Shown piece after piece: positions 17,390 through 24,459 of a DNA stretch of 64,000 bases. A model generated the notes under the pieces. It was not told the origin of the DNA, searched no databases, and saw only the letters and a list, made by a program, of their open reading frames with translations. Source of the stretch: an uncultured Muribaculaceae bacterium (lineage in GTDB: Bacteria > Bacteroidota > Bacteroidia > Bacteroidales > Muribaculaceae); NCBI GenBank assembly GCA_948788915.1, contig CAQFOZ010000004.1, forward strand, positions 6,835 through 70,834. Direction: 5' to 3'. The position numbers were made by a program, and so were the translations under genes. The stretch's first letter is position 1. Each line of letters starts with the position of its first letter.

Positions 17390-18028
17390 ATGAAAATAAA
17401 GAAAATCAGTGCAACCATTAAGACTCCGGAAGAAGTATCAGCTATATTGGATAATAACTGTATAGAGTATAACAGTATCGGATGTGTAAACTGGGAAAAA
17501 GATTTCCCTTATAAACCTGAGGTCATTTTCAGAACAGCATACACTGATACAGATATCCTGCTTGATTATGAGGTTTCTGAAGCTACAGCACGTGCGGTTG
17601 CCGGGAGTGACGGAGGTAATGTCTGGGAAGATTCGTGCGTCGAATTTTTTATACGTCCTGAAGACGGTAAAGAGTACTTTAACATAGAGTGCAACTGCGC
17701 AGGCACACTTCTGATAGCAAAGGGAGAGAACCGCGACAAGCGCACACAGTTGTCACCGGCAGAAATGGCAAAGGTAAAACGATATTCCTCACTTGGGAGA
17801 GAACCTTTCTGCGAGAAAACACTGTCAGCACCTTGGCATCTGTCACTGATGATACCTTTTTCTGTTTTAGGCATTGAGACGGTCCCTACGGGGAAGCGAT
17901 TCCGAGCCAATTTCTACAAATGTGGAGACGCGCTGACCACACCCCACTTCCTCTCATGGGCACTCATAGACGCACCGACACCAAACTTCCATTTGCCGGA
18001 ATTTTTTGCCCCAATCTCCTTTGAATAA
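17390..18028 (+). CDS. Carbohydrate-binding family 9-like protein
   Basis: 212 residues resembling the CBM9-like domain that binds sugar ends. Seen: VIFRTAYTDTDILLDYEVSE, then the typical GGNVWEDSCVEFFIRPEDGKEYFNIECNCAGTLLIA, and a final FLSWALIDAPTPNFHLPEFF. There is no signal peptide, so it appears cytosolic, unlike most carbohydrate-binding modules. It probably forms a two-gene operon with the upstream kinase. No catalytic residues are evident. Confidence 0.75.
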   Translation: MKIKKISATIKTPEEVSAILDNNCIEYNSIGCVNWEKDFPYKPEVIFRTAYTDTDILLDYEVSEATARAVAGSDGGNVWEDSCVEFFIRPEDGKEYFNIECNCAGTLLIAKGENRDKRTQLSPAEMAKVKRYSSLGREPFCEKTLSAPWHLSLMIPFSVLGIETVPTGKRFRANFYKCGDALTTPHFLSWALIDAPTPNFHLPEFFAPISFE

Positions 18029-18047
18029 TTAAAACAAGCTCCAAAAC

Positions 18048-18084
18048 AAAATAGCCATGCTCTATATATGTGCATGGCTATTTT
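18048..18084. terminator. Bidirectional terminator between the CBM9-like gene and adk
   Basis: Perfect 13-bp stem AAAATAGCCATGC / GCATGGCTATTTT with an 11-base loop, A-tract on one side and T-tract on the other, placed between convergent genes. Confidence 0.85.
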
Positions 18085-18149
18085 ATTTTCAAAATTCAGT
18101 TATCTGACTTTTGGAGGGCTGCTCAACTTTGTATAGAGTGATACAGTTA

Positions 18150-18746
18150 TCAGTGGATGCGACACTTGACACCGGTCTTCTCCTCAAGGCCGGCAGCAAT
18201 ATCGTTAAAGATCTCATCAACAACACCTGAGCCGTTTATCGGAAGATATTTGCCTTTCTCCTGATAATATGCGCGTAACGGATGTGTCTGCTTGTGATAG
18301 ACATCCAGTCTGTTCTTGATAGTCTCCGGAGTGTCATCTGCACGCCCGGTCTCTTTACCTCTCTGAATCATACGGTTCATCAGTTCATCTTCCGGAACCT
18401 CCAGACCAATTACAGCGGCAAGATCCGTACCTCTTTTAGCAAGAAGCTTTTCCAAAGCCTCAGCCTGCGGAATAGTACGAGGGAATCCGTCAAACACAAC
18501 TCCCGGTTTGCCATTGGCTTCTTTGTCAAAGACATCATCAAGAATCTGAATCATAAGATCGTCAGGTATCAGATTACCTTTGGAAATGTAGCTGTCTGCA
18601 ATCTTACCCAATTCAGTTCCTCTCTTTATATGATCACGGAGAACCTCACCGGTTGAAATATGATACAAGCCATATTCATCTATGAGCTTTGCGCTCTGGG
18701 TGCCTTTTCCGCTTCCGGGAGCACCAAACAATACAACATTCAACAT
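18150..18746 (-). CDS. adk: Adenylate kinase
   Basis: 198 residues, converting ATP + AMP to 2 ADP in the cytosol. P-loop LFGAPGSGKGTQSAKL at the N-terminus, AMP-binding ISTGEVLRDHIKRGTELG, FDGFPRTIPQAEAL, and the lid with R in RMIQRGKETGRADDTPE. This is the short-lid form without zinc cysteines. It lies downstream of hpt by about 100 bases on the same strand, a common Bacteroidales arrangement. The following gene is convergent. Confidence 0.96.
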   Translation of the reverse strand: MLNVVLFGAPGSGKGTQSAKLIDEYGLYHISTGEVLRDHIKRGTELGKIADSYISKGNLIPDDLMIQILDDVFDKEANGKPGVVFDGFPRTIPQAEALEKLLAKRGTDLAAVIGLEVPEDELMNRMIQRGKETGRADDTPETIKNRLDVYHKQTHPLRAYYQEKGKYLPINGSGVVDEIFNDIAAGLEEKTGVKCRIH

Positions 18747-18850
18747 ACAAACAATCTAATTATGGATTATGTAATAACTTCTATATGTCATCATTATGGA
18801 AACAAGCTGTCGCCATAACAAGCCTTTACTTATAACATCTAAAGTCGTTA

Positions 18851-19402
18851 TCAATCCTCACGAATGATATAAATATCTTTTAAATTCCTTACTTTTCCAT
18901 CCAGATCCAGACCATAACCTATGATGAATTTCGGAGGGATAGAGAATGCCACATAATCCGGATTAAACCCAGTTTTCGAGCTGTCCGGCTTATGAAGGAG
19001 CGTAGCAAATTTTACGGAACGCGGATTCTTCTTTTTGAGATCCTCAATCATCCTGACTGCCGTAAGCCCGGTATCGACAATATCCTCTATTATCACAACG
19101 TCTTTCCCTTCAATATCCTCTTTCAAGCCAATCACCTCTTTGACTTTTCCAGTGGTGGAAATGCCTTCATAGCTTGAATACTTCACGAAAGTAATTACAG
19201 AATCATTAATTCCTATTTCGCGATAAAGGTCAGCCGCAAACATAAAGGCACCATTAAGCACACAGATAAATACAGGTGAGGAGCCGTTAAGATCATTCCT
19301 TATCTCGTTCGCTACCCTCTTGACCTGCTCTGCTATCTTGTCACGGGTGAGATAAGGGACGAAAGTCAGTCCGTTTACAGTAACTTGCTTATCTATTTCC
19401 AT
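18851..19402 (-). CDS. hpt: Hypoxanthine phosphoribosyltransferase
   Basis: 183 residues. It salvages hypoxanthine (and usually guanine) with PRPP to make IMP/GMP. The PRPP-binding motif is VVIIEDIVDTGLTAVRMIEDL; the early CVLNGAFMFAADL and the C-terminal PDYVAFSIPPKFIIGYGLDLDGKVRNL are typical. A good promoter lies about 25 bases upstream (19428-19459, minus). Probably an operon with adk. Confidence 0.94.
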   Translation of the reverse strand: MEIDKQVTVNGLTFVPYLTRDKIAEQVKRVANEIRNDLNGSSPVFICVLNGAFMFAADLYREIGINDSVITFVKYSSYEGISTTGKVKEVIGLKEDIEGKDVVIIEDIVDTGLTAVRMIEDLKKKNPRSVKFATLLHKPDSSKTGFNPDYVAFSIPPKFIIGYGLDLDGKVRNLKDIYIIRED

Positions 19403-19427
19403 ATTCTATTATCCCTGTTATTATGAT

Positions 19428-19459
19428 ACAAAATTAAGATATTTTAAATAATTGCGCAA
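19428..19459 (-). promoter_or_regulatory. Predicted promoter of hpt-adk
   Basis: On the minus strand: -33 ATTG (19456-19459), 20-base spacer, -7 TAATTTTG (19428-19435). The leader to the hpt ATG is about 20 bases. Confidence 0.55.
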
Positions 19460-19550
19460 TAGATAAATTTCATAATCAGTATTATTTGCAGGACGGATAC
19501 TTTAGAGTGTGTTTACTTTTAATTTTTTACCGCTTATAAAGTTTATTTCT

Positions 19551-19558
19551 TAATTTTG
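19551..19558 (+). promoter_or_regulatory. -7 box of the aromatic amino acid/prmC/recX transcript
   Basis: TAATTTTGCA, followed six bases later by a solo AGAAACTGTTTAAA motif and then the ATG at 19584. The predicted transcript would begin almost exactly at the motif. No clear -33 TTTG. Confidence 0.5.
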
Positions 19559-19564
19559 CACACA

Positions 19565-19578
19565 AGAAACTGTTTAAA
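19565..19578 (+). repeat. Solo AGAAACTGTTTAAA motif in the leader
   Basis: Perfect copy of the 14-base core found at the ends of element A. It lies between the -7 box and the start codon, at the same distance from the -7 box as the element A copy at 7121. Confidence 0.65.
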
Positions 19579-19583
19579 ATTAG

Positions 19584-20669
19584 ATGGAATTTAAATTTCT
19601 ACAATCTCTTTTAACCGACGGGAGCACACTTCAAACCCCGCTGATAATTGCGGGGCCATGCAGTGCGGAAAGTCGAGACCAGGTATTATCCACGGCAAAG
19701 GAATTACGTGCAGCCGGTGTTTCTATCTTCCGTGCAGGAGTCTGGAAGCCACGCACCAGACCAGGCTGTTTTGAGGGTATAGGAGAAGCGGCTTTACCCT
19801 GGCTTCAGGAAGCAAAGAGACTTACCGGAATGGCAATTGCCACAGAGGTTGCAAACGCGACACATCTTCAACTTGCCGCAAAAGCGGGGGTGGATATCCT
19901 TTGGATCGGAGCACGCACTGTGGCAAATCCATTTACCGTTCAGGAAATCGCTGACGCATGGAATGAATTGCCGGACGAACTTAAAAACAACATCAGTTTC
20001 CTTATCAAAAATCCGGTTAATGCCGATCTTGAACTGTGGATCGGAGCTTTCGAGAGGCTGTACAAAGCAGGCATACGTCGTCTTGGCGCCGTACACCGCG
20101 GATTCTCTTCATACGGAGCTACAGCATACCGGAACCCTCCGGAATGGAGAATACCCATTGAATTTCACCGCCGACATCCAGAAATTCCTCTTATCTGCGA
20201 TCCTTCGCACATAAGCGGTCGCCGTGAAAATGTCGCAAAAATTGCCCGACAGTCCATGAATCTAAATTTCGACGGACTCATGATAGAGGTACACAATAAT
20301 CCGGAGTGCGCATTAAGTGACGCAGAGCAACAAATTACCCCTGCCCAGCTAATCGATCTTATCCACACTTTGTCAAAGCCGGTAAATTGTGGCAGTTCTG
20401 ACACCGAATTACAAAATCTTCGCAACGAAATCGACATACTTGATGACAAACTGATTGAAATTCTGGCAAAAAGGATGGAGGTATCGCGCGCTATCGGCTC
20501 ATTAAAAAAACTTAACGGGATTCCGGTAATCCAAAACGAACGATATAAAAAACTTGTTACAGACAGAGCAGAGCTCGCATCTGATGCCGGACTTAATCCG
20601 GCTTTCATAAAAAAAATCCTCAGTGTAATTCATGAGGAATCCGTAAAACTACAGCTTGACCCACAATAA
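19584..20669 (+). CDS. DAHP synthase (type I beta)-chorismate mutase (AroQ) fusion
   Basis: 361 residues in two domains. Residues 1-260 are a KDPGal/Kdo8P-like DAHP synthase making DAHP from PEP and erythrose-4-phosphate (LIIAGPCSAESRDQVL, FRAGVWKPRTRPGCFEGIG, GLMIEVHNNPECALSDAEQQ). Residues 270-361 are an AroQ chorismate mutase (LRNEIDILDDKLIEILAKRM, then HEESVKLQ). The fusion joins the first shikimate step to the branch toward Phe/Tyr, and the mutase domain may serve in feedback control, as known for related fusions. The start is right after the repeat motif. prmC follows after 3 bases. Confidence 0.93.
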   Translation: MEFKFLQSLLTDGSTLQTPLIIAGPCSAESRDQVLSTAKELRAAGVSIFRAGVWKPRTRPGCFEGIGEAALPWLQEAKRLTGMAIATEVANATHLQLAAKAGVDILWIGARTVANPFTVQEIADAWNELPDELKNNISFLIKNPVNADLELWIGAFERLYKAGIRRLGAVHRGFSSYGATAYRNPPEWRIPIEFHRRHPEIPLICDPSHISGRRENVAKIARQSMNLNFDGLMIEVHNNPECALSDAEQQITPAQLIDLIHTLSKPVNCGSSDTELQNLRNEIDILDDKLIEILAKRMEVSRAIGSLKKLNGIPVIQNERYKKLVTDRAELASDAGLNPAFIKKILSVIHEESVKLQLDPQ

Positions 20670-20672
20670 CCA

Positions 20673-21542
20673 ATGAATAAATTTCCTGATATCAAGACCA
20701 TTGCGGAACTTGTAAGATTCATTCGTAACCAGCTTGTTCCCATATATGGCGAGGGGGAAACAAAGGGGATGATATCTCTGATTTTTCAGAACCTCAAAAA
20801 TTGGGATCTGACAAATTTAATTATAAACTATGACCTTCCCGCTTCCGAATATCTTAAAGATTCGGTCAGCAGTATACTTGACAGGCTGAAAGCAGGAGAA
20901 CCCATACAATATATACTCGGGAAAGCCAATTTTTACGGACTGTATCTGAACGTAAACAAATCAACACTGATACCACGTCCTGAAACGGAACAACTCGTTG
21001 ACATGATTGTGAAAAAATATTCCCGGATATCCGATCTCCGTATTCTTGATATAGGAACAGGGTCCGGTGCAATAGCACTTGCCCTGGCAAGGAATTTGCC
21101 TTTCAGCAAGCTCACAGCGATAGACATATCAAAAGATGCAGTCAAAGTGGCCAAGGAAAATGCCGACAGTCTAAAATGCAATAATATAAAATTTATTACA
21201 GCCGATATATTCAAATTTGAACCGGAGCCGGAATCATTCGATATTATTGTTTCCAACCCACCGTATATATGTTTGTCGGAAGCAGAGGAGATGGAAGACA
21301 ATGTGCTTGAACACGAACCACACACGGCTTTGTTTGTACCGGACGATGATCCGTTGAGATATTACAGACACATTGCGATGACTGCAAAAACCGGCTTATC
21401 TCCAAATGGTTCCCTGTTTTTTGAAATCAATCCCTTGTATTCCGACCAACTCAAAAGATTGCTCGAAAAAAGCGGATTCTCGGATATTGAAATCACAAAG
21501 GACACCTATAATAGAGAGAGATTTATTTCAGCAAAATTATGA
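20673..21542 (+). CDS. prmC: Peptide chain release factor N5-glutamine methyltransferase
   Basis: 289 residues. It methylates the Gln of the GGQ motif of release factors using SAM. An N-terminal helical domain precedes a Rossmann methyltransferase: LIPRPETEQLVDMI, SAM site ILDIGTGSGAIALALA, and catalytic IIVSNPPYICLSEAEEM (NPPY). Length is typical. It overlaps recX by four bases (ATGA) and lies 3 bases after the upstream gene. Confidence 0.94.
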   Translation: MNKFPDIKTIAELVRFIRNQLVPIYGEGETKGMISLIFQNLKNWDLTNLIINYDLPASEYLKDSVSSILDRLKAGEPIQYILGKANFYGLYLNVNKSTLIPRPETEQLVDMIVKKYSRISDLRILDIGTGSGAIALALARNLPFSKLTAIDISKDAVKVAKENADSLKCNNIKFITADIFKFEPEPESFDIIVSNPPYICLSEAEEMEDNVLEHEPHTALFVPDDDPLRYYRHIAMTAKTGLSPNGSLFFEINPLYSDQLKRLLEKSGFSDIEITKDTYNRERFISAKL

Positions 21543-22024
21543 TCGGAAAGAGAGAAACTGACATAGAGAAAGAAAGACTTCGCCTTGCGGGATTATGTGC
21601 AAGATCAGAGCAGTGTGAGCACGACATACGCACCAAGCTTGATAAAACCTCTCTATCGTCCAATCAGAAAGAGGATATTCTTACATTCCTGAAAGATAAT
21701 AGGTTTATTGACGACACTCGCTTTGCAGGAAGTTTTGTAAGAGACAAACTGAAATTTTCAAAATGGGGAAAGAGAAAAATACGCTTCTACCTTTTTCAAA
21801 AACATATATCTGCGTCTGTCATTGACCGTGCCATAGACGACATAGACGATATGGAGTATTTTAAGGTTGCCTTTGATCTTATTGAAAGCAAATGCCGGCA
21901 TCTTGACATTAACTCTCACGATGATGTTGCAAAACTTTACCGTTCCATGATGACACGCGGATTTTCGGGAGACATTATCAAAAAGGCACTTTTCAAATTA
22001 CAGACAGACAATGAAGTGATTTAA
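21539..22024 (+). CDS. recX: Regulatory protein RecX
   Basis: 161 residues, three-helix-repeat RecX fold that modulates RecA. Seen: ARSEQCEHDIRTKL, DDTRFAGSFVRDKLKFSKWGKRKIRFYL, and DVAKLYRSMMTRGFSGDIIKKAL. The start codon overlaps the prmC stop. The last four codons and the stop (GAA GTG ATT TAA) lie within the left terminal repeat of element B, so the native C-terminus may have been changed by that element. Confidence 0.88.
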   Translation: MIGKRETDIEKERLRLAGLCARSEQCEHDIRTKLDKTSLSSNQKEDILTFLKDNRFIDDTRFAGSFVRDKLKFSKWGKRKIRFYLFQKHISASVIDRAIDDIDDMEYFKVAFDLIESKCRHLDINSHDDVAKLYRSMMTRGFSGDIIKKALFKLQTDNEVI

Positions 22025-22224
22025 ACTTTTTACGAAAATTAAAATAATGTAAAAAATGTTTTCTTCATCATCAATCTTCATTAATATTTTGGTATATTTC
22101 CCATATTTCGTCAGTCACATAGCCCGGCCGAAGTTCGGCTCCCAGACTTGCTCCTTTCTCAATATGGAAAATATCCTCAAAATCTTAACGAAGCTTAACG
22201 ATGAAAAAAGTTTAAATCACTTCA
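22012..22224. repeat. Inverted-repeat element B (213 bp)
   Basis: Perfect 20-bp terminal inverted repeat: TGAAGTGATTTAAACTTTTT at 22012-22031 and its complement at 22205-22224. It fills the recX-comF gap; the left end contains the recX stop codon and the right end stops 10 bases before the comF ATG. The interior shares TCGTCAGTCACATA, GCTCCC and CCTCAAAA blocks with elements A and C, plus an internal hairpin GCCGAAGTTCGGC. The short ORF across it is not credible as a gene. Confidence 0.85.
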
Positions 22225-22234
22225 ATAAAAAAGA

Positions 22235-22930
22235 ATGAATTGGCACGACACAATAGGGAGCATGACTGATTTCATTTTTCCACGAACATGCCATATATGT
22301 GGCAACAGTCTTGGTGAAAAGATACGGTATATATGTCCGTCATGCCGGGAACAACTGCCCCGGTCTTTATATCATCTTATGCCTGTCAACCCAATGGAAC
22401 AGCGTTTCATTGGCCACCTTAAATTTGAAAGAGCCACGGCTCACTTCCTTTATTCCAGCGGCACTCCACTCTCGCTCCTCATCCATGATATGAAATACAG
22501 GCACTTCAAAGGTATCGGAAAAGAATTGGGTGAAATTGTCGGTAAAGAACTTTTCACCACACAGATATTCCGCGATGTAGACATGATTGTACCAATACCC
22601 ATGCATTATTGGAAAAAAGCCAGACGGGGCTACAATCAGGCAGAAGAAATAGCCAAAGGAATAAGCATGGCAACAGGAATAGAAGTCAAAACAATTCTTA
22701 AAGCGAAAAGGCCGCACAAGACACAGACCTCAATGACTCAAAGCCGTCGTATGAACAACCTAAAGGGGGTATTTAAAACAGACCCGGCATACAATATTTC
22801 GGACAAACATATTCTTCTGGTTGATGATGTCTGCACAACGGGAGCGACATTGACAGAAGCTGCAAAAAAAATTGCAGAGGTTTCCCCCTCAACCCGAATC
22901 AGTTTTCTTGCACTTGCCGCAACATACTGA
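22235..22930 (+). CDS. ComF family phosphoribosyltransferase-like protein
   Basis: 231 residues. N-terminal zinc-ribbon CHICGNSLGEKIRYICPSCRE, then a PRTase domain with MIVPIPMHYWKKARRGYNQAEEIA and the PRPP loop ILLVDDVCTTGATLTEAAK. ComF proteins are linked to DNA uptake in Firmicutes, but the family is universal and its reaction is not settled. It follows recX with element B between them. It ends 8 bases from the convergent SGNH gene. Confidence 0.88.
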   Translation: MNWHDTIGSMTDFIFPRTCHICGNSLGEKIRYICPSCREQLPRSLYHLMPVNPMEQRFIGHLKFERATAHFLYSSGTPLSLLIHDMKYRHFKGIGKELGEIVGKELFTTQIFRDVDMIVPIPMHYWKKARRGYNQAEEIAKGISMATGIEVKTILKAKRPHKTQTSMTQSRRMNNLKGVFKTDPAYNISDKHILLVDDVCTTGATLTEAAKKIAEVSPSTRISFLALAATY

Positions 22931-22938
22931 AACCGTTC

Positions 22939-24057
22939 CTATTTAATCCCGTATCTCGCCAAAATATCAAGTATCGGCTGTTTGATAGACTGCATCCAAA
23001 AATAATAACCGAGATCCGAGGGATGCGTGCCGTCACAGGTTGTTCCGATTCCCGCATCGGGATGAATGAAATACACATTCCTGTCTCTACGCATAGCCTC
23101 TCTGACTTTTCTTTCTGCCACATCAATCCTCTCTTTCTCCCTCATATCCCTATATGTGTCGAAATGTCGCGTTTCCCTGTATATGGTCTGCATGAAAATT
23201 ATGGGAGTTTCAGGATGCTTTTGCCTGATTGTGGCTAGAAACGAGTCAAAACGGTCATCCACCTCACCGGCAGTCGGATTAGAAAAGACATCAAGGACAA
23301 AGGCATCAGCAGGAGTATCAGCCAGTACTTTTGCCCATGATTGCTGGAGCTGGGCATTACCCCCGACACCTAAAACCGGAGTATGCAGACCTGTTGCTCT
23401 CTCAAACTGAAGGACATAAGACATAGCCGGTTGAGATATAGATGCTCCGTGAGTAAAACTTGAGCCATGAAATACGATTCTATGTCTGAACGGGTTGACA
23501 ATAGGACGTACATATGAACCGGGGCTGACACCGATATTGACAGAATCCACAACAGAGAACATTGGCATGTATAACAGACATTCCTTATTACCCGGTGCCA
23601 TGTTCTTAACTAATTCAAATGTTTCGGAATCATTCGCGCCGGGAGTATTGTCACCGGCAAAAGTCCAGATGCCCTCCGGAGACTTAATGTAAAGGGAGAC
23701 ACCAGAAGTGCTGATATCCGGAGCATTAATGTCACGATTCCTTTTAATGTAGTCTATGTTGGCATATACACAATCGGAATTAGTCTCAAATGCAAGTGCC
23801 AGACCGGCGGGATGCTGCACCAGCTCTTTACGCTGAAAATCCGTAAAACCGGTATATTCTACCGTATCGACACGCGCAAATCTCCGGGGGGTGTCCAGCA
23901 GTTTATTTATCAAAGTAAGGGTATGCCCTGAAGTAAACTCAAGCGGTGGCACACCGGCAAAAAGAGTTGCATTTCCGGACACAAGCAAAAACAACACAGC
24001 AACAAGATATAACCGGTTTTCTAATCTCTGTTTCTTAAAATATAGCTGCCTGCTCAT
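22939..24057 (-). CDS. SGNH/GDSL-family hydrolase, secreted
   Basis: 372 residues with an N-terminal signal segment (LYLVAVLFLLVSGNATLFAG). An N-terminal beta domain of about 150 residues (SGNH_hydro_N type) precedes the hydrolase domain. The nucleophile Ser is in VFHGSSFTHGASISQP, Gly/Asn positions in LGVGGNAQLQQSW, and the catalytic Asp/His pair in CDGTHPSDLGYYF. Such enzymes remove acetyl or other ester groups, often from glycans; the substrate is unknown. It is divergent from the sus locus that starts 400 bases away, so it could serve the same glycan. Confidence 0.85.
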   Translation of the reverse strand: MSRQLYFKKQRLENRLYLVAVLFLLVSGNATLFAGVPPLEFTSGHTLTLINKLLDTPRRFARVDTVEYTGFTDFQRKELVQHPAGLALAFETNSDCVYANIDYIKRNRDINAPDISTSGVSLYIKSPEGIWTFAGDNTPGANDSETFELVKNMAPGNKECLLYMPMFSVVDSVNIGVSPGSYVRPIVNPFRHRIVFHGSSFTHGASISQPAMSYVLQFERATGLHTPVLGVGGNAQLQQSWAKVLADTPADAFVLDVFSNPTAGEVDDRFDSFLATIRQKHPETPIIFMQTIYRETRHFDTYRDMREKERIDVAERKVREAMRRDRNVYFIHPDAGIGTTCDGTHPSDLGYYFWMQSIKQPILDILARYGIK

Positions 24058-24169
24058 AGTAACGTTATTTTATTTCTAAAATTAACATAAATTATATTTT
24101 AATCAAATTATTCCTCAAATTTTTTTGCACAAAATTGCAGGAAAGGTATGAAATATTCTTAAAAAGAAT

Positions 24170-24177
24170 TAAATTTG
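24170..24177 (+). promoter_or_regulatory. -7 box upstream of the sus locus
   Basis: TAAATTTGCAC, a strong match to TAnnTTTG, about 285 bases upstream of the first susC. Just downstream is a small hairpin (TATCCC...GGGATA, 24182-24204), then element D. No good -33 box at the usual spacing. Confidence 0.5.
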
Positions 24178-24208
24178 CACTTATCCCGTTGTTGAAATGG
24201 GATAAAAA

Positions 24209-24410
24209 ACTCATTTAAACTTTTTACCGAATGTTAAAAATGAATTACTGAATACATTTTTCATAGACATTAGCGTTTCTTTTTTGCCGCTTTTACCGCT
24301 CTCATCAGCTTCAACCGAGAGATTGCAGCTTCATTGACCGGCAAAATCGCCTAAAAACGAACTCGCTTTAAGTTAAATTCGGACACTTACTTAAAAAGTT
24401 TAAATAAGTT
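24209..24410. repeat. Inverted-repeat element D (202 bp) in the susC leader
   Basis: The ends are AACTCATTTAAACTTTTT at 24209-24226 and AAAAAGTTTAAATAAGTT at 24393-24410 (17 of 18 paired). The left end continues TACCGA as element B continues TACGAA, so B and D form a subfamily. Inside its right end is TAAATTCGGACACTTACTTA (24374-24393), a version of the element C end, preceded by the shared ATCGCCTaAAAA and GAACTCgcTTTAAGT blocks. The interior GTTTCTTTTTTGCCGCTT matches element C. Confidence 0.75.
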
Positions 24411-24459
24411 AAATAAGTTCAAACAGAGAACAATAACTAACCTAATAATATCTATTTTT

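Noticed and set aside
22056..22238. 60-codon plus-strand ORF between recX and comF
   Set aside because: Lies wholly within element B apart from its last bases and shows no conserved features.
24182..24204. TATCCC/GGGATA hairpin as a rho-independent terminator
   Set aside because: On the plus strand it is followed by A residues, not T, and lies directly after a promoter; kept only as leader structure.
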